DNA of 64,000 nucleotides from the NCBI GenBank assembly GCA_022497155.1, contig MU385723.1, positions 310,001-374,000 of the forward strand. Reading direction: 5' to 3'. The translations under genes were made by a program, and so were the position numbers. This stretch comes from Whalleya microplaca. Lineage: Eukaryota; Ascomycota; Sordariomycetes; Xylariales; Xylariaceae. The notes below the pieces were generated by a model. It made no database searches. It had not been told where the DNA came from and saw nothing but the letters and a program-made list of their open reading frames with translations. Positions 1-14,141 of this stretch are shown piece after piece. Each line of letters begins with the position of its first letter. Position 1 is the first letter of the stretch.

Positions 1-3000
1 CAAGGTGAAAATAAAGAAACGATAAACTGGAGCGACTTGGATCTCGGCGTCCAACCCGTCAACGTCCCGTAGCAGGCCATGAGGGTTTCTCTACGAAGGG
101 AGACGGCAGTTCCTTATCCAGATAATTTCCAATGAATCATTTGGGGTTCTTTGGGGTTAACTCCAGATATCCCCATTGTGCCGGCAGAAGTTCTAGCCGT
201 TTACACAGCAGCCGACGAATGACCAAGGCATGTCCTGGCAATCATCCTCTTCCTTGCTTGATACCGTACCTAATTTCTCCATGTTTCAAAGCTGCAAATA
301 CCGCAGAGTGCACACATCTCTGTGTAGCACGGCCCGCCCTGAGACAGAGGCACATGCTGAGGAATCCTTCAGGCTGGGTGACAGGTCTAGCTCGTGAGGC
401 TATTGGTTCTTCGGTCCCAGCTTGCCCCGTGGGTTACAGGGATCGTGCAGGTACTGACCACCCTAAGGGGAGGCTTAGATTCGACTTCGAGCCTTATGAT
501 TGGGCACAGGATATAAACAACTCACCCTGTATCCTATTTATATAACAAATGAACGTCATTGCCCTTGATACGACCTCTGGGGAACAATTGTCGATCACCA
601 CTTGGATTGGAGAATTACAAACCGTAACAAACGGAGAACAGAGGAAGACGAGAAATCAAGCCAAGCTTTCGACAATCTACATACTTCGATATGTTTCAAG
701 ATGGCGTGTGCTCCTGTGTGGCAGCTATTACAATGGATGGCATCACATCACCCGTCGGCAGCGATCCGAGGGGACGGGTGAGAATGGGGTCCGATTTCCG
801 AACCCACAGGAACAGGTGGTCTCTGCGTATTGAAGAACGGAAACATACCGCAGTAGATAGAGAGATCAAGGGTAGACTGGGGGCCGGAGAGATCCATTGC
901 TATGACTGCCGACAGCATGACATGCATAGGAAGGTCCAGAGAAGACTATTTGTTCGCATCGTTCCGCTCCGATTGATGGAGTTGCTGATACCCGGGCTCC
1001 CTTTTTGGATCGCGATGCGCCTATGTAATCCAGCGATCCTTTCGGCAAGCTATCGTTCCACGCGGCAGGGCCACCACGTTATCCCCGTCCAAAGTAGACA
1101 TGGACAACGTAGTCTGTAAGATGCCCCGGAACCGTTACGCATAGAACTTCCGTGAAGATAATTAGAATGATGGTGCAAATATAGGTTGGATGATGTAAGT
1201 CAGTCATCGTCCATACATGTACGTAGTAACGGTACATACATGTATACCTAAAGCCCTTTATGAGTAATACATATGGTAGTTAATAGAAGAAACATGCATA
1301 ATAAATCCGTATGTAGGAGATAGACCGGATTGCTGGACAGCCTTTCCCTCCACCGGGTCCCCCTCTCTCCCCGCACTTACTAAGAAGATACCTACTTATC
1401 TCTACGAGTATCGAGTATTCTACAGCCATCCTTCTCAGCCGGGCTAGCCCGCCCGAGTCTAGCTCCAAAAGACTTTTGCAGTACCTATAAAAGTATATAT
1501 GTATGTACATACAGTAGTAGCAGCACTAGCGTTGACCGCAGTTATCAATGTCAGCGCTTAATTTTATTTATAGTCTGGGTTTTGTACCACTCAACCCACG
1601 CGCTGACTACGTGCTCTGTACCTTACCTACTTACTTACATACATTCATACCTCCACACACCATGCCACCTTCAGCACGTCTATTGCATATGTTGCTTTTC
1701 ACCTTCAACCGGTATGTAGGCATGTATGGGTTTTCTCCTGTCTTGGCTCTGCTGCGTTCCGCATCTGGTCATATTGGTGTTGAACAGCCACCCTGATGTG
1801 CGTGCCAACAACAGCCAGAAGCAGCTCGACCTCCTGCAAGAGCATACTAAATAGCATCGAGGTGAGGTCGACGGCATCTGCTTGACGCAATGTCGCACAG
1901 CGTGGCATGTATGTCTTGTCAGCAGCTGCGCAAGTGTGCTACGCTGCGGAATCCTACACAATCGCGTGGGTATCGGCGCGGCTTCCACCTATCGTAGCAC
2001 GACATGATCGCTCTCCCGCTCTAGCTCGCAGAACACAACTATCGCGTGCGTCGGGCCTCACCTGCTTGGCGCCCACAATCAAATCATGTCAAACTATTAA
2101 CTCCCTATGCGCTGCCGGACCCGCCCCCATGGATCACGATCCGAGATCAGCACCTGGATTGACCTTGTGGATCTACTCCTCTATACGCATTCGTACGTCG
2201 TGATCATGCATAGTACCTTTGAGCGATCAGGCTATGATAATCAAGATGTTAATCGATATTGGTCGGACTGCCGCGCTGTTTCTTGCATCGGTCCCGGCGA
2301 CTATATCGATACGGACTCCGCCTCGCTCACTGAAAAAGAAAACGCATCTCTTCTTGAATACTCATCCATACTATCGTAGCCCTATCGGTCCGATATCCTG
2401 CACACATACTCCTTCATGATACGCGGCTGTGTCCGGACTACTCCAACATATTCTATCTACAGAATCAACGTGTCCCACAGAGGAGTCCTGCCTCGTGCGA
2501 GTTGCACCTCTGTACTCTTGACACTATTTCTGGCTTCGAACTTGAGTTATTGTCTATGTTCTATTTCCTCTCATTCTAGTTATTGTGGCGAAGTCTAAGT
2601 TCAATGTGCAGATGATGCTCGCATGTCTCGTATACTCCCAGCTGTGAACAGGATTGCTATTAGACTACGCTAATGCTTGTTGTTCAGCTCACGCCAGTGC
2701 CGTGTTACAGAGGCAGCTGATCAGGACACTGTTAGCAGGGACATGGTTCGGAATAGCTCCCGAGAACCGCAGCGGCACATAAAAGTCTAGAGAGTGCTAG
2801 CCCCCGAGTTTCAAGATTGCAGCAGCCCTCAGGTCACATCGACGTGGAGCCCATCCCTCGGCTCCGCGACGGTAGTTGAAAGTCTGATTCCTTTATCAAC
2901 CTGATGAGGCATAGTTGGACCCCACGAACGGGCAATCCCGTCATCGCTGAAACGAACTTCGCGAAGGGTTTCCCTGTAATGGTGACACGTTATCCGGATA

Positions 3001-5571
3001 GAAGAGACTAGAAGAGGTGAATCCTTGATCATGTGTGACCCCTGGTGAAGACTTTTTGGGTGGCCATTAAGCCAACTCGTGCAAGGCGCAACCGTCAAAA
3101 AAACTATAGTATAGCCACATCTCTTATGGCGATGTCTCTGATCTGAATATCTTGGCGTCTTCATCAGGAAACCGAACACTGAAAGAATGCCTTAATTGCG
3201 TCATAGCTATTTTCATGTAGTTACATGAATGAGAAGATACCCTGCAAGCGTTCCCAGGTAGTAGATGGTAAAGTTACCAAGTTTGTGACTATTCTTGTGA
3301 GACATAGTCCGTTTTCGCATACCTTGTATGTGAATTAGACGTTGGAACATGTATTACCTAGTAGCACTTGTGTGTACAGAATATTCAAGATTTTATTCTC
3401 CTGATTGTTTATTGATAGTAGACATCATATATGTATCTCTGATAAGGTAGCAAATATATTCGTCAACTAGAGATATTGCCTACTATCATACCTCAGACCT
3501 AGACAACACAGCTCATCAACATTTACAGACTCCCAAACTCCCAAGAGCAATCCCAGGCTAATTCTGCCCTACCATCTTCCTCATTCATCTCTAAAGAGCA
3601 GGCCTACCTAACCTAGCCAGTCCTCAACGCCTCACATACATACCCTCAGCGTCCCATCATCCATCCATCCTCATCATCGACCTCGGCACGTCCGTCTCCT
3701 CTCGCCACAACCACCGCCACGACGGCACGGCACGGGATGAGCGATCGACCGTCCGATCGACCGTCCATCCGTTTGCCGCCACACCTAACCAGCCACGGGT
3801 GCACCTGAAACCGGCTCTTGCCGTCTCCCAGCGCCGCAGGCCCACTTGTCCACTTCCAGATCTGCCTCGTTCGCTCGCTCGCGGCAATCGTAGACGGGTC
3901 GTGCCGTCCCCAGAAGCAAGGCAGAAAATGCTTACTGGCTACCTACTTACTCGAGTGACATAGCCGAACCTGCTTACGCGCGCCTGGTCGATCTGTGAAA
4001 CGCGCCGAGACCGAGGCACCGGTAAGTAAGTAGGCAGGGTAGGTAGGTAGGTAGGTAGGTGACACGGTTGTCTGTGCGAGGGCGGGCGCTGCTGGGGCTT
4101 CTCGGTCCCGATGCCGTGGACTCAGATCTACGGGGCATGCATTCCTTGATCGATCGTGTGCTTGTGCGGCATCGTATCTTTGAGGTGGTGGTGAGGTAGT
4201 GAGTGGCAAGCAGACAGGGGGGGTTCGGGTCGGTCCGTGAGGCTGAAATATCACCGCCCGCGGCTGATTGCTTGTTTGTGCACCTGAGAGGAAGTTTCCG
4301 TGACGAGGCGGACTTCGGTATGACGACGAGAGAAGCTGAATGCTTCCATGGGGAGGGTACTACACGTTACATAAGCTGATGATGATGCTTGGAGATAAAT
4401 TTCGACTCAACTTGAGTATTGTATACCGCTACAGACAGAATTTATGCCTCCCGTATATCTTGATGAAGCTGGTAGTGTTTAATACTCCGTAACAGACGTT
4501 GCTCAAAACCGTATCTAGGTAAGTATGCCCACAAGCAACAAGGTAAGGGGTAGGTTGAAATTTACTTAGAACGTTTGTTTATATCAGGGCTGCTATATGA
4601 GCTTTTAAAGTGAGATTCATTCACACTATGAGAGATCGAACTCGACTTCAATTTAGCAGCCACGGATCCTAGCTAGCTGTAAGTGATTTAACACAGTGAA
4701 TACCACCAGCGCTGTTAGAAATCGAATCTAACTCGGTTTATTAGCTCAGACAACGCTACTATAGGTCAATCGACTAAGGTCTTACACAAGCAAAACAGTT
4801 GAGACTCAACTAATGCAGTGGTAGCCCGGAGTATTTCTGCAGCCTTGTTAGTCAATGCGTCGACTCCAAAACGTTCTCATGTATAATGAAGCTGAACCCT
4901 TCTATTTCATGCTCAAAATCTAAGACTCAAACTTATTCATGCCGGTCGATATCTCAAACACCTGATTAAAAGAGTATATATTGTTAAATTTCAGACATCC
5001 GGCTTACTCATATAGCCACCATCGGCTCTGCCCAAGATCTTCCAACCTTCATTACCACCATTCCAGGTATCTCTCACTTAGACACCTAGTTAGCGAGCGA
5101 CGTATCTAACTAAATTGCCTCACGAACCACTGAAGTAACAACCAGTGAAAGAGACGCCCGTATGATGATCGGTCATGAGCACGCCATGGTAGCCATTAGT
5201 TCTATCATATGCAATAATAAAAGACACGTAGGTAGGTAGGTTAGGTAGAGAGGAGAGAAGCGACGGTCGTATCGTTGCCCGTTCCCATAACAAGTTAGGA
5301 CCCAAACCAACCCCCCCTCTAAAAGCATGAAATAAACCCGAACAGAACTCTCAATCTCTCTCGTCATGTCGGAAATGCTAGAGTCCCATCATAACAACGC
5401 CATTCCCGAACTTATAATGAGCTCACTTTTTATGTATACCCCCTGCCGGCCCGAGTGCTCGGGAATCGTTCAACAATCATCTGCATTATCCACTCCCGTC
5501 TCTAGCCGCTGCCCCCTGGGCAGCTGGCTGTCCTCAGCACTCACGCTCAGCCGTGCCAGCGATTTAGGCAC
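1..5571. other. Gene-free stretch at the left edge
   Basis: I find no convincing gene here. Open frames on both strands are short, lack recognisable family motifs and do not link into exons with good splice signals. Parts of 3490-3920 are C-rich and 4380-5060 is AT-rich. A perfect (GGTA)n tract lies near 4038-4060. The minus-strand frame around 1705-1908 has a protein-like amino-acid mix but no motif I can name. Decayed repeats could be hidden here; a repeat-library search would be needed. Confidence 0.5.
4038..4060. repeat. (GGTA)n microsatellite
   Basis: About five and a half uninterrupted GGTA units, preceded by degenerate GTAA and TAGG units from 4021. The same tetramer recurs in shorter form at 5230-5245, 19587-19597, 28729-28737, 31425-31440 and elsewhere. 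Confidence 0.85.
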
Positions 5572-7178
<1,607 letters not shown>

Positions 7179-8786
7179 TTTGTCTGTTTCTGACTTGGTG
7201 GAATAATCGGGGGATTATGAGAGTGGACAGGTGGTTGGCCGCCCAGTTGGTTGGCCGCCCAGTTGGTTGGTTGCTTCTTGGATGGTGGATGGACGGATGG
7301 ATGGGGGTGAGTGCGAATGACAGATCGTTCTTCCCTGGGAATCAATCGCTTCTATTCGAAGGACAGCTTTATTGGAAAGCACGATGATACACAATGACAA
7401 CACGCGTCAATCAGAGAATCAAGCTTCGAACTGGAACCAGTACCAGTTGCAGCTGCCCTGCGAGCTTGCTTGCTTCGATGCTGTGCTGTGGTTGCAAGTT
7501 CCCGTGTCAAATTGGCGGGTTATCCGGTAGTGTTCGTTGATTGGTTTCTGTTAACTAGACAGAGCTCGGGCAAGCGTCATAAAAACCCGCACTTTAAAGA
7601 TGTGTTAGTTAATAACTATGCTAGGTATTCCGCACTTATGCCCCTATGCCCTGTCCTGCCTTACAACAAGCAAGCTAATGAACTGAGCGCACCCGAGAGG
7701 TCAATGACGTTGGGTTGACTGCTTTGTGTTCCCGTCCGAGCCAATGGAGACGAGAGAATTGGGGGATTCTGCAACCGGAGATGGATGCAAGCTAGGACAA
7801 CGACAAGAAAAGACAAGAATAAGAGAACATTAGGTTACATTATACATACTATCGATGCCGAAATATTAAAAGTTTATACCGAGATGAATTACAACGCTGC
7901 ACTACCAAAATGTTGTAGCTAATAAGGGGTTTAAGATTGGATTGAAGATTCTCAAGACCCTTTTTGCCAAGTCTAAATTTTACGGAATAGAAAATGGTCT
8001 GATTCAACGGACGCGCTCTCGACTTCCCCAGTCAAAGGGGGCCAAGGACAGGGTGTCGTCGTGGCTGATGTCGGATAGACCGACTATGGCGCAGCATTCA
8101 AGGTAGCAAGGTCACCATTTCAGCCACGTGTATGCTTTGGTTCGCCAATAGCACAAGCTGTCTTCAGATAGATGTATATGTCTAATAAGTCTTCATAACT
8201 GGTAATATGAGCCGTATAATAATCAGATATGCTTTCCACTTAAATAATTCGAGTTATAGCATAACTAAACATGTAGTCATGTAGTAAATTATTCATAGCC
8301 AAAGAGTTTGGGATGAACATTATGATATGCCGCAGAAAGTCGCCTGGGGTTCGAGGACAATCACATATGTTGTATAGCGACTGATGTGAACAGACCTGAA
8401 TCTTGACATGAGGCAATTCTGAGCTCTCTATTAACCAGTATATATCTCATTTGTATTTATACTCATATGATTCTGTGTCATTCCAACGTAAACATTTCTC
8501 GTCTCTATCCTCTCCATACATAACCCATATGTGCCAAACATGCTAAGTGTTCTATTTATCCAGTGCTGTAAATTGGATCAAAATCTCTGTCTGAGTGATT
8601 TAAAATGCTCCTGCTAACGTAACAGATGTAGACTTCGTCTATCAAATGTATTTGGGTATCCAAAAAAATTCTTCATGAGAATTCAGGGCTTTGCGTTGAG
8701 AGGGACTGTATCCAACTCTCAAATCCAACGCTAAACACACACGCGCGCTCTTCCACCACGGCTATTCCTCCACCTCCATCGGCATT
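7179..8786. other. Intergenic region upstream of PCT1 and downstream of the F-box gene
   Basis: No gene recognised. It should contain the PCT1 promoter and 5' leader next to 7178 and the 3' end of the F-box gene near 8786. A tandem duplication of TTGGCCGCCCAG followed by TTGGTTGG units lies at about 7233-7272, within 100 bp of the PCT1 start. The interval 7860-8700 is AT-rich. Confidence 0.5.
7233..7272. repeat. Short tandem repeat in the PCT1 5' flank
   Basis: Two copies of a unit of about 19 bp (GGTTGGCCGCCCAGTTGG-like) followed by GGTTGG units. Its closeness to the PCT1 start puts it in the promoter or leader; no function can be read from it. Confidence 0.7.
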
Positions 8787-9752
8787 CTAAGTCAAGCGAA
8801 CAGTCCGCTGCTGCCGCGTGTGTCGTCCACAGCGGTGGGGGTGCCTAGGCGAGCTCCGATGACAAAACGCCTTCGCCTTCGCCGCGGCGGCGGGGCCGAA
8901 CTTCTGCGTGACCTCGCAGTACTCCATGTCGGGGCCGACCCACTCCTTGATGTGGTTGTGCAGCTCGCAGCGCGCGGTGCGGCACTTGCGGCAGTAGACC
9001 TGCCCGCGCGGCGACAGCATCGCCAGCGAGTTCTGCCGGGCGCTGGCGCCGCTGGCCACGAACGGCCCCGCGTTGCGCCACACCCACTCCATGTCGTTGG
9101 GGCCCTCGCGCCGCGCGGACAGCGATACCTTGGGATGCATCCGCCGGTGGATCGCGTAGAAGTGCTTGCTCGTCAGCCCCAGGCACGTGCTGTCGATCGG
9201 GTCGAGGAAGTCGAAGATTGCGTAGTGCAGCTCGGGGGGCAGGTCCGGCAGCGTGATGGCTACGCCTGGCTGGTGTGTGAACGGGATCGGCTCGTAATCC
9301 ATCACCGAGTACGACCTCTGCGGCCCCGGGAGAACGGGGCGGTTGAGCGTGGCATGGCTTCCCGTGGGTAATGGGGGCGCTGCTGGAGATGGGTGCTGGG
9401 ACTCGGGACTCGGGATTCGAGAGTTCTGCGTCGGGAGTTGGAAGTAGGAGTCGTTCTCGGGTAAATCTCGTGGTGTGGCGGATGGGGTGGCAAGACGGCG
9501 TTGCATGGCAAGCGACCTTGGGGTGCCCGCCTGTTGGTATTCAGCCGTGGTAAAGGCACGCCGCGGCGCGCGGTGAGATCCATTCTTAGAACCTGGTTCT
9601 TTGGGAGAACCCGTTGATGATGATTCCGTTCTCGGAGACTCCTGACCAGGACTTGGATTCACATTGAGGAATCTGCTTGCCATGTCCATCATATCGCTAG
9701 AACCTCCTGAGAATGACTGCCCCAGTGAGGGATTCCAGAGTATCTCAACCAT
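8787..9752 (-). CDS. F-box domain protein with a Cys/His-rich C-terminus
   Basis: Probable substrate adaptor of an SCF ubiquitin ligase; target unknown. One exon, 321 residues when started at the first ATG of the open frame (9752); the frame extends 14 codons further up only with a non-ATG codon. The N-terminal half is Ser/Pro-rich and disordered-looking. The F-box sits near residues 168-205 (LPDLPPELHYAIFDFLDPID... LGLTSKHFY), the usual Leu/Pro start followed by amphipathic helices. The C-terminus has YCRKCRTARC..H and FCHRS...HRCGRH, clusters of Cys and His that might bind zinc, an arrangement often seen in fungal F-box proteins of this size. The downstream half is clearly GC-richer than the flanks. 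An upstream exon cannot be excluded. Confidence 0.75.
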   Translation of the reverse strand: MVEILWNPSLGQSFSGGSSDMMDMASRFLNVNPSPGQESPRTESSSTGSPKEPGSKNGSHRAPRRAFTTAEYQQAGTPRSLAMQRRLATPSATPRDLPENDSYFQLPTQNSRIPSPESQHPSPAAPPLPTGSHATLNRPVLPGPQRSYSVMDYEPIPFTHQPGVAITLPDLPPELHYAIFDFLDPIDSTCLGLTSKHFYAIHRRMHPKVSLSARREGPNDMEWVWRNAGPFVASGASARQNSLAMLSPRGQVYCRKCRTARCELHNHIKEWVGPDMEYCEVTQKFGPAAAAKAKAFCHRSSPRHPHRCGRHTRQQRTVRLT

Positions 9753-12261
9753 TTCGACGGGATGCAGGGTTTTCCGCTTATGAGTTCTGTTCAAGGTAGT
9801 TCGTTAGGTAGCTGTAGTGTGCACAAAAATGTGCGCCAATTCGTTGGCGGTGAAGTAGGTAGCTATTATATAATGGACCGAAAGGCTCCAGAATCAAGCG
9901 GAGTGAGGCGTGTTAGCGACTGATACGTTTGATTATCTGGAATTTAGTGATGTTAAGCGATGACGAAAGTCTCGGATAGTGTACTTGGTTCGAAGATAGC
10001 CGAGGCCGGTGTTTGAAGGGTGGGTTGTCTTGCTTAGTCTGAAGATCTGGTTGTGGAGTCTTCACAACTGGATGGTAAGATGTTTGTTTGGATAGCTGGC
10101 TGGCTGGATGGTTGTGTGATGAATCGTGACACTTGTTAGAGCCCTGACGCATGAAGGACGGGAAGGCTATTAATTATTAAAGTCCGCCATGAGAGCGGCA
10201 AAGCATGGGCCAGCAGAAACACTACAGGACGCTACCGCAGAAAGCTCTCTGATCAGTGGGGATGAGGTCCACTTCTTACACGTTCGGTGACGTGCCCAGA
10301 AATACACAGGTCTGGAGACCTATCGTGACAAATGGGGAGAGGTGGAGTGATGCGACTAGAACCAACAACCCTCGTCGCAACCGACCGGACGGACTCGGAA
10401 ACGTCCTTTTTCACTTCTATGCAGATGCAGATTTCATTAGGAGACAAGCAAGGCCAGCGCAAAGTTTTATTAGTATGTATGTACATGACTTAAGGTGTCA
10501 GGCTGGCCCGAGAAGTTCCAGGCGATCTTCAGAATTTGAGTAGAACAGGGACTTGGCGGTCTCGGTGCTCACTAGAAGACTTTTATGTTTCTCTAGACCC
10601 GTCATTTTCATCACTACGTAGTAAAATCCAATCCATACTAGTGGCAATGCCGATTACCCGCTTTCTTTGGTGCGATAACGGTCTTTCTCTAGAGCCTGTC
10701 CGGCGTTTCGTGATATTCTCAGATTTTTATATATATTGCTACATACTCATGGTCAGCAATTAGGGTTGAGTCATTCCAGTAGGTAAGGTTCTTTGGGGTA
10801 GGTTATGGACTGAAACCCCTCGTAACGATACGATACTTACAGACACCTACCTACTGTGCTTCATAGCAGGTGTTCCTCCGAAGACTACCGATGTACATAC
10901 CGTCATAGCAAGGGTCTTTCACACTTGGCTGCCAAGCTCAATACTCCCTGACGCCGCCGCAGATCTCTCGTTTAATTGCTACATTACATGGCGGTGGGTG
11001 AAACCCTTTACCCCACGAAATATGTAAGACATGACGATATCTATCGGCCATCACCAATGCCGACGGCACTAGCAAAAGTAGGTGATCTCTTTTGGCAAAA
11101 CTGCCTAGAAAGAAAGGTCTCGAAAGTGCGAGTTGAAGTTATTCGGACGGTTGGGTGCTGAAAGTCGGTGATCTACAGTAGCAGAAGAGTCAAGCAGAGT
11201 CACTGTCGAGAGCTGTAACAGCGAGCCAGTTGGATTTCAAAAGAGGAGACCCTGAATTTGGAGCAACCAATGAAAGGCTTGTCAACTTCCCATGCAGGCC
11301 TATCAGAAGCCAGGCCTAGACCAAATCCTACTCGGATCATCTGGTATTCTGGCATTCTCTAGATCTTCAACTCCTAACGAGTCCTAGTCACTAGACAGCT
11401 GGATTAGCATCCCTGCCAAACCTGTCCCCCGCGCTCTATCCGCCTGTTTAAGATCGCGCTACAGCATCCATAAATGGAGCCCTGACGTTTAATCGCTGAC
11501 GGGAAATGATTCTATCGTCATCTCACAGGACCCCTATTCCAAAGGGTTTACATGCTTTTAAGGCTGTGGAGAGGTTGGCGAAAAGAAATCGCTAAACCGT
11601 CCGATATCGTCGTAGTAATCACTAGCATGCTGAGTGAGCCTAAAGTGTGTACATGCTACTCTGTACTGTAGAAGGACCTGGAAGTCCGGGGTTGCATTCT
11701 CATTTCAGCCAGTCAGTTGGAATAGGAGTCCTACTGTATCGTGCCGTATTTCCTCCCCCCTTTCTAGTCATGTGCTCGAGCCTGTGAGGGGCCAGGCGGC
11801 TCAGCGCTGAGCTCCGATAGCGAATAACCTGTTTCTTGGGGTCGGTATAAAGATTTCCCCTCAGGCCTAGATCGAGCCAACAGCGCCCCTCGTTTATGCG
11901 ATACGACATCATATAGGGCTGGTTATATTCGATCGTGTCGTGTGACAACAGGCAATCCCGTCTTGGGCATGCTAGAGTCTTCGAGGACATTGTTGAGCAC
12001 CAAGCCAGGCATCGTTCCATTCCGTTGTTTTATAATATCAGTATTGGCTGGCATCTGCTGAAGTCTGCTAGTATCGCTGGGTCGCGCGGTTTGCGTTTAT
12101 CGAGTGTTGGTTGGATCGCATTCCCCAGGCACATGAAGCCAACGTGGAGAAGTAAGCTTACCAACTAGGCATTTCTACGGAGACATTTGTTCTTATTTCT
12201 GGCGCTATCGAAGCATGAGTGCGTTCTCTGTAGGCATCTAACCTTAAGTTGATGTGATTGA
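9753..12261. other. Gene-free stretch
   Basis: No convincing gene. The first 400 bp should be promoter and leader of the F-box gene. Open frames at 10256-10763 and 10976-11161 are short and without motif or splice context. No tRNA or rRNA was recognised. Confidence 0.5.
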
Positions 12262-12442
12262 AAAGATATAATAAAATAAAAATAAAAATAGGAAAGCCCG
12301 AAGACGAAAAGCCCGAAGACGAAAGCCCGAAGACGAAAGCCCGAAGACGAAGGTCCCAGAAGGGACGAATGCCCCAGTAGAGAGTCGAACTCTGGGCCTA
12401 CAGGTAAGAGGCGGACCTCTTTCCTAATAGACCACTGCTGGG
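12262..12442 (-). mobile_element. Probable tRNA-derived SINE
   Basis: Read on the minus strand from 12442. The first 72 nt (12442-12371) look like a degenerate tRNA: acceptor halves CCCAGCA and TACTGGG pair at six of seven positions, an A-box-like TGGTCTATTAGG is followed at normal spacing by a B box in GAGTTCGACTC, and the T-loop is TTCGACT. The anticodon arm is imperfect and no intact tRNA is predicted. The head is followed by a unit of about 14 bp (TTCGTCTTCGGGCT) repeated about four times (12351-12294), and then a T/A-rich tail of TTTTTA units ending near 12262. Head, unrelated body and simple A/T tail are the standard SINE plan. No clean target-site duplication was seen. Confidence 0.6.
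12294..12352. repeat. Tandem 14-15 bp repeat in the SINE body
   Basis: About four copies of AAGCCCGAAGACGA (plus strand), the copies differing by single A insertions. It lies between the tRNA-like head and the A/T-rich tail of the element. Confidence 0.85.
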
Positions 12443-14141
12443 TGTTGAGATGTTTGCTCAATATGCCTTATAACCTAACGTTCCCTCCGGTAACCATTGT
12501 GAGCACTGACCTGCCTATGCTCTAGTTATTCCTGAATCTGGGGATAACTACCTACCTAACCACTCCTACGATGGAATGCCTAGCTGCAAGCTTAAAAATA
12601 TGATCTGTCACCACTAATTGTTTGGTTCTGTCTAATGCATGTTGGAGAGGAGGTGTAGCATTTGAGGATTCTCAGGATTGTACATATGTCTCAACGTGAG
12701 TGGGACTTGTGCTTGTTATACCGTTTGATACGATTAGGCGACATAATTTCGAAGAATAATACGGTAGTAGACGAATTGTGATGTTAGCATATTGGTCTGT
12801 CGCCTAAGGTATGCTTGCTGTCTACCTAACGGCATCAGTATTAAGGCTGTGATAGTTTCATCGCTTGAGCTTCCCCGGAGTTTTACGCCGACCTTTATAT
12901 CTCTGAAGTAGTGGACCTTTGCTCGCATCCCTCTATTCACGTATACCTATCTGGACGACCTGGTCATCTGATTATGTAGGTACCCGTAGGCTTATGATGA
13001 TGTACTAGCTGTAGTCATTGTGTTCCTTATGTTCGCTAGAGAGCAATGGTTCTCGCTTATCTTATTATTCAGCTAGTATCTTTATATATCTCTACGTAAC
13101 CTTTGTAAAGGCCCTGTGCCCAAATTATGATATATTAGGCACTGCCAGTATATAGCATAATACCCATTAGAAAAAATAAGCTACCCCAACCAGAAGACAT
13201 GCTTATGATAATCACTTGAGTGAACGGGCTCACCGGCTCTAACAAGAGTAAGGCAGATATGTAGATATTGTAGTAGTAGCTGAAGAGCATTATTATGGCT
13301 TGCTCATTTATCATGGCAGTTAAATCTAAATATAATTCAGTTGTCTGAGATAACACATAGTGGTCATGATATGCATAGCGGTGACTTGTTATGAAGATGA
13401 GCATTTCTCTTTTAGTCTTCTCGTGAATCCCAATGGTGTCTAAGTGCTTACGTATTTGTTGGTCTTAGGATATTAAGGCTTTTCCCTGAGTTGTTACTAT
13501 GTCACGATTATAAGGTAGCCCGAAAAAGAATCGAACAGTGTAAGCCTTCTGGAGCTGATACAGAATAGGCGCCGCAAAGTTGCCAAATCCATTTAATATG
13601 TACATATATCTTGGTACCCTAGCCCGTACTTGCCAAAGGTTTTTATCAATATAGAAATGAACAGTAATAAATGATATATGGCTTGCTTTGTCCTACTGAA
13701 TTCCTCGGGACCATCTTCGTCTATCTACTCCTATCTAATAGGGGTTGTGTCGTACTCTCATATATCACCTTTGATTCCTGCCTAACTCAGAGCACTAGGA
13801 ATTGACGTGACACAACCACATGAGGAGCATGGTTTTCTCCTGCCTTGGCCGTAACATTCATGAAAGAGAATAATCATAGTAAGGAGTTGGTAGATAGTCA
13901 TGAATCTACACAATAATATATTGATGAAGCTCAGAAAGAGTATCGTCCATGATCACAGCATCTGAGCAACATGGTCAGCAAAGCAACCAGTACATATTAG
14001 ACTAGTCAAGGTATCAAACTTTTCCCCAAGTAACATACAACATGGTCTACAAGAACCAGCCAACCGGCCAACCCCTCAACCATCTCTCTCCCTCTCCCTC
14101 TCTCTCGCTCCAAAATAACCCGACACACTTTATTTATCGAA
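12443..14141. other. Gene-free AT-rich stretch
   Basis: No gene recognised. 12,540-14,050 is AT-rich and frames are short. A CT-rich simple tract lies at 14083-14112, just beyond the stop of the dynein light-chain gene, so it is probably in that gene's 3' region. Confidence 0.5.

Noticed and set aside
1705..1908. Minus-strand frame with a hydrophobic, protein-like segment
   Set aside because: No family recognised, no splice-linked exons and no good start; kept only as a remark in the gap description.
4712..4760. tRNA-like T-arm on the minus strand (GTTAGA stem, TTCGATT loop, TCTAAC) with an anticodon-like hairpin upstream
   Set aside because: The six-base T-stem is perfect, but no matching acceptor stem or GG-containing D-loop exists, the closing pair is A-T, and the body and tail expected of a SINE are absent. 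Probably a chance hairpin, though a very old relic is possible.
8820..9371. 183-codon plus-strand frame opposite the F-box gene
   Set aside because: Antisense shadow of a GC-rich exon, with Arg/Ala/Val bias typical of such frames.
13500..13570. B-box-like TGTTCGATTC on the minus strand
   Set aside because: No T-stem around it and no acceptor pairing; a chance match.
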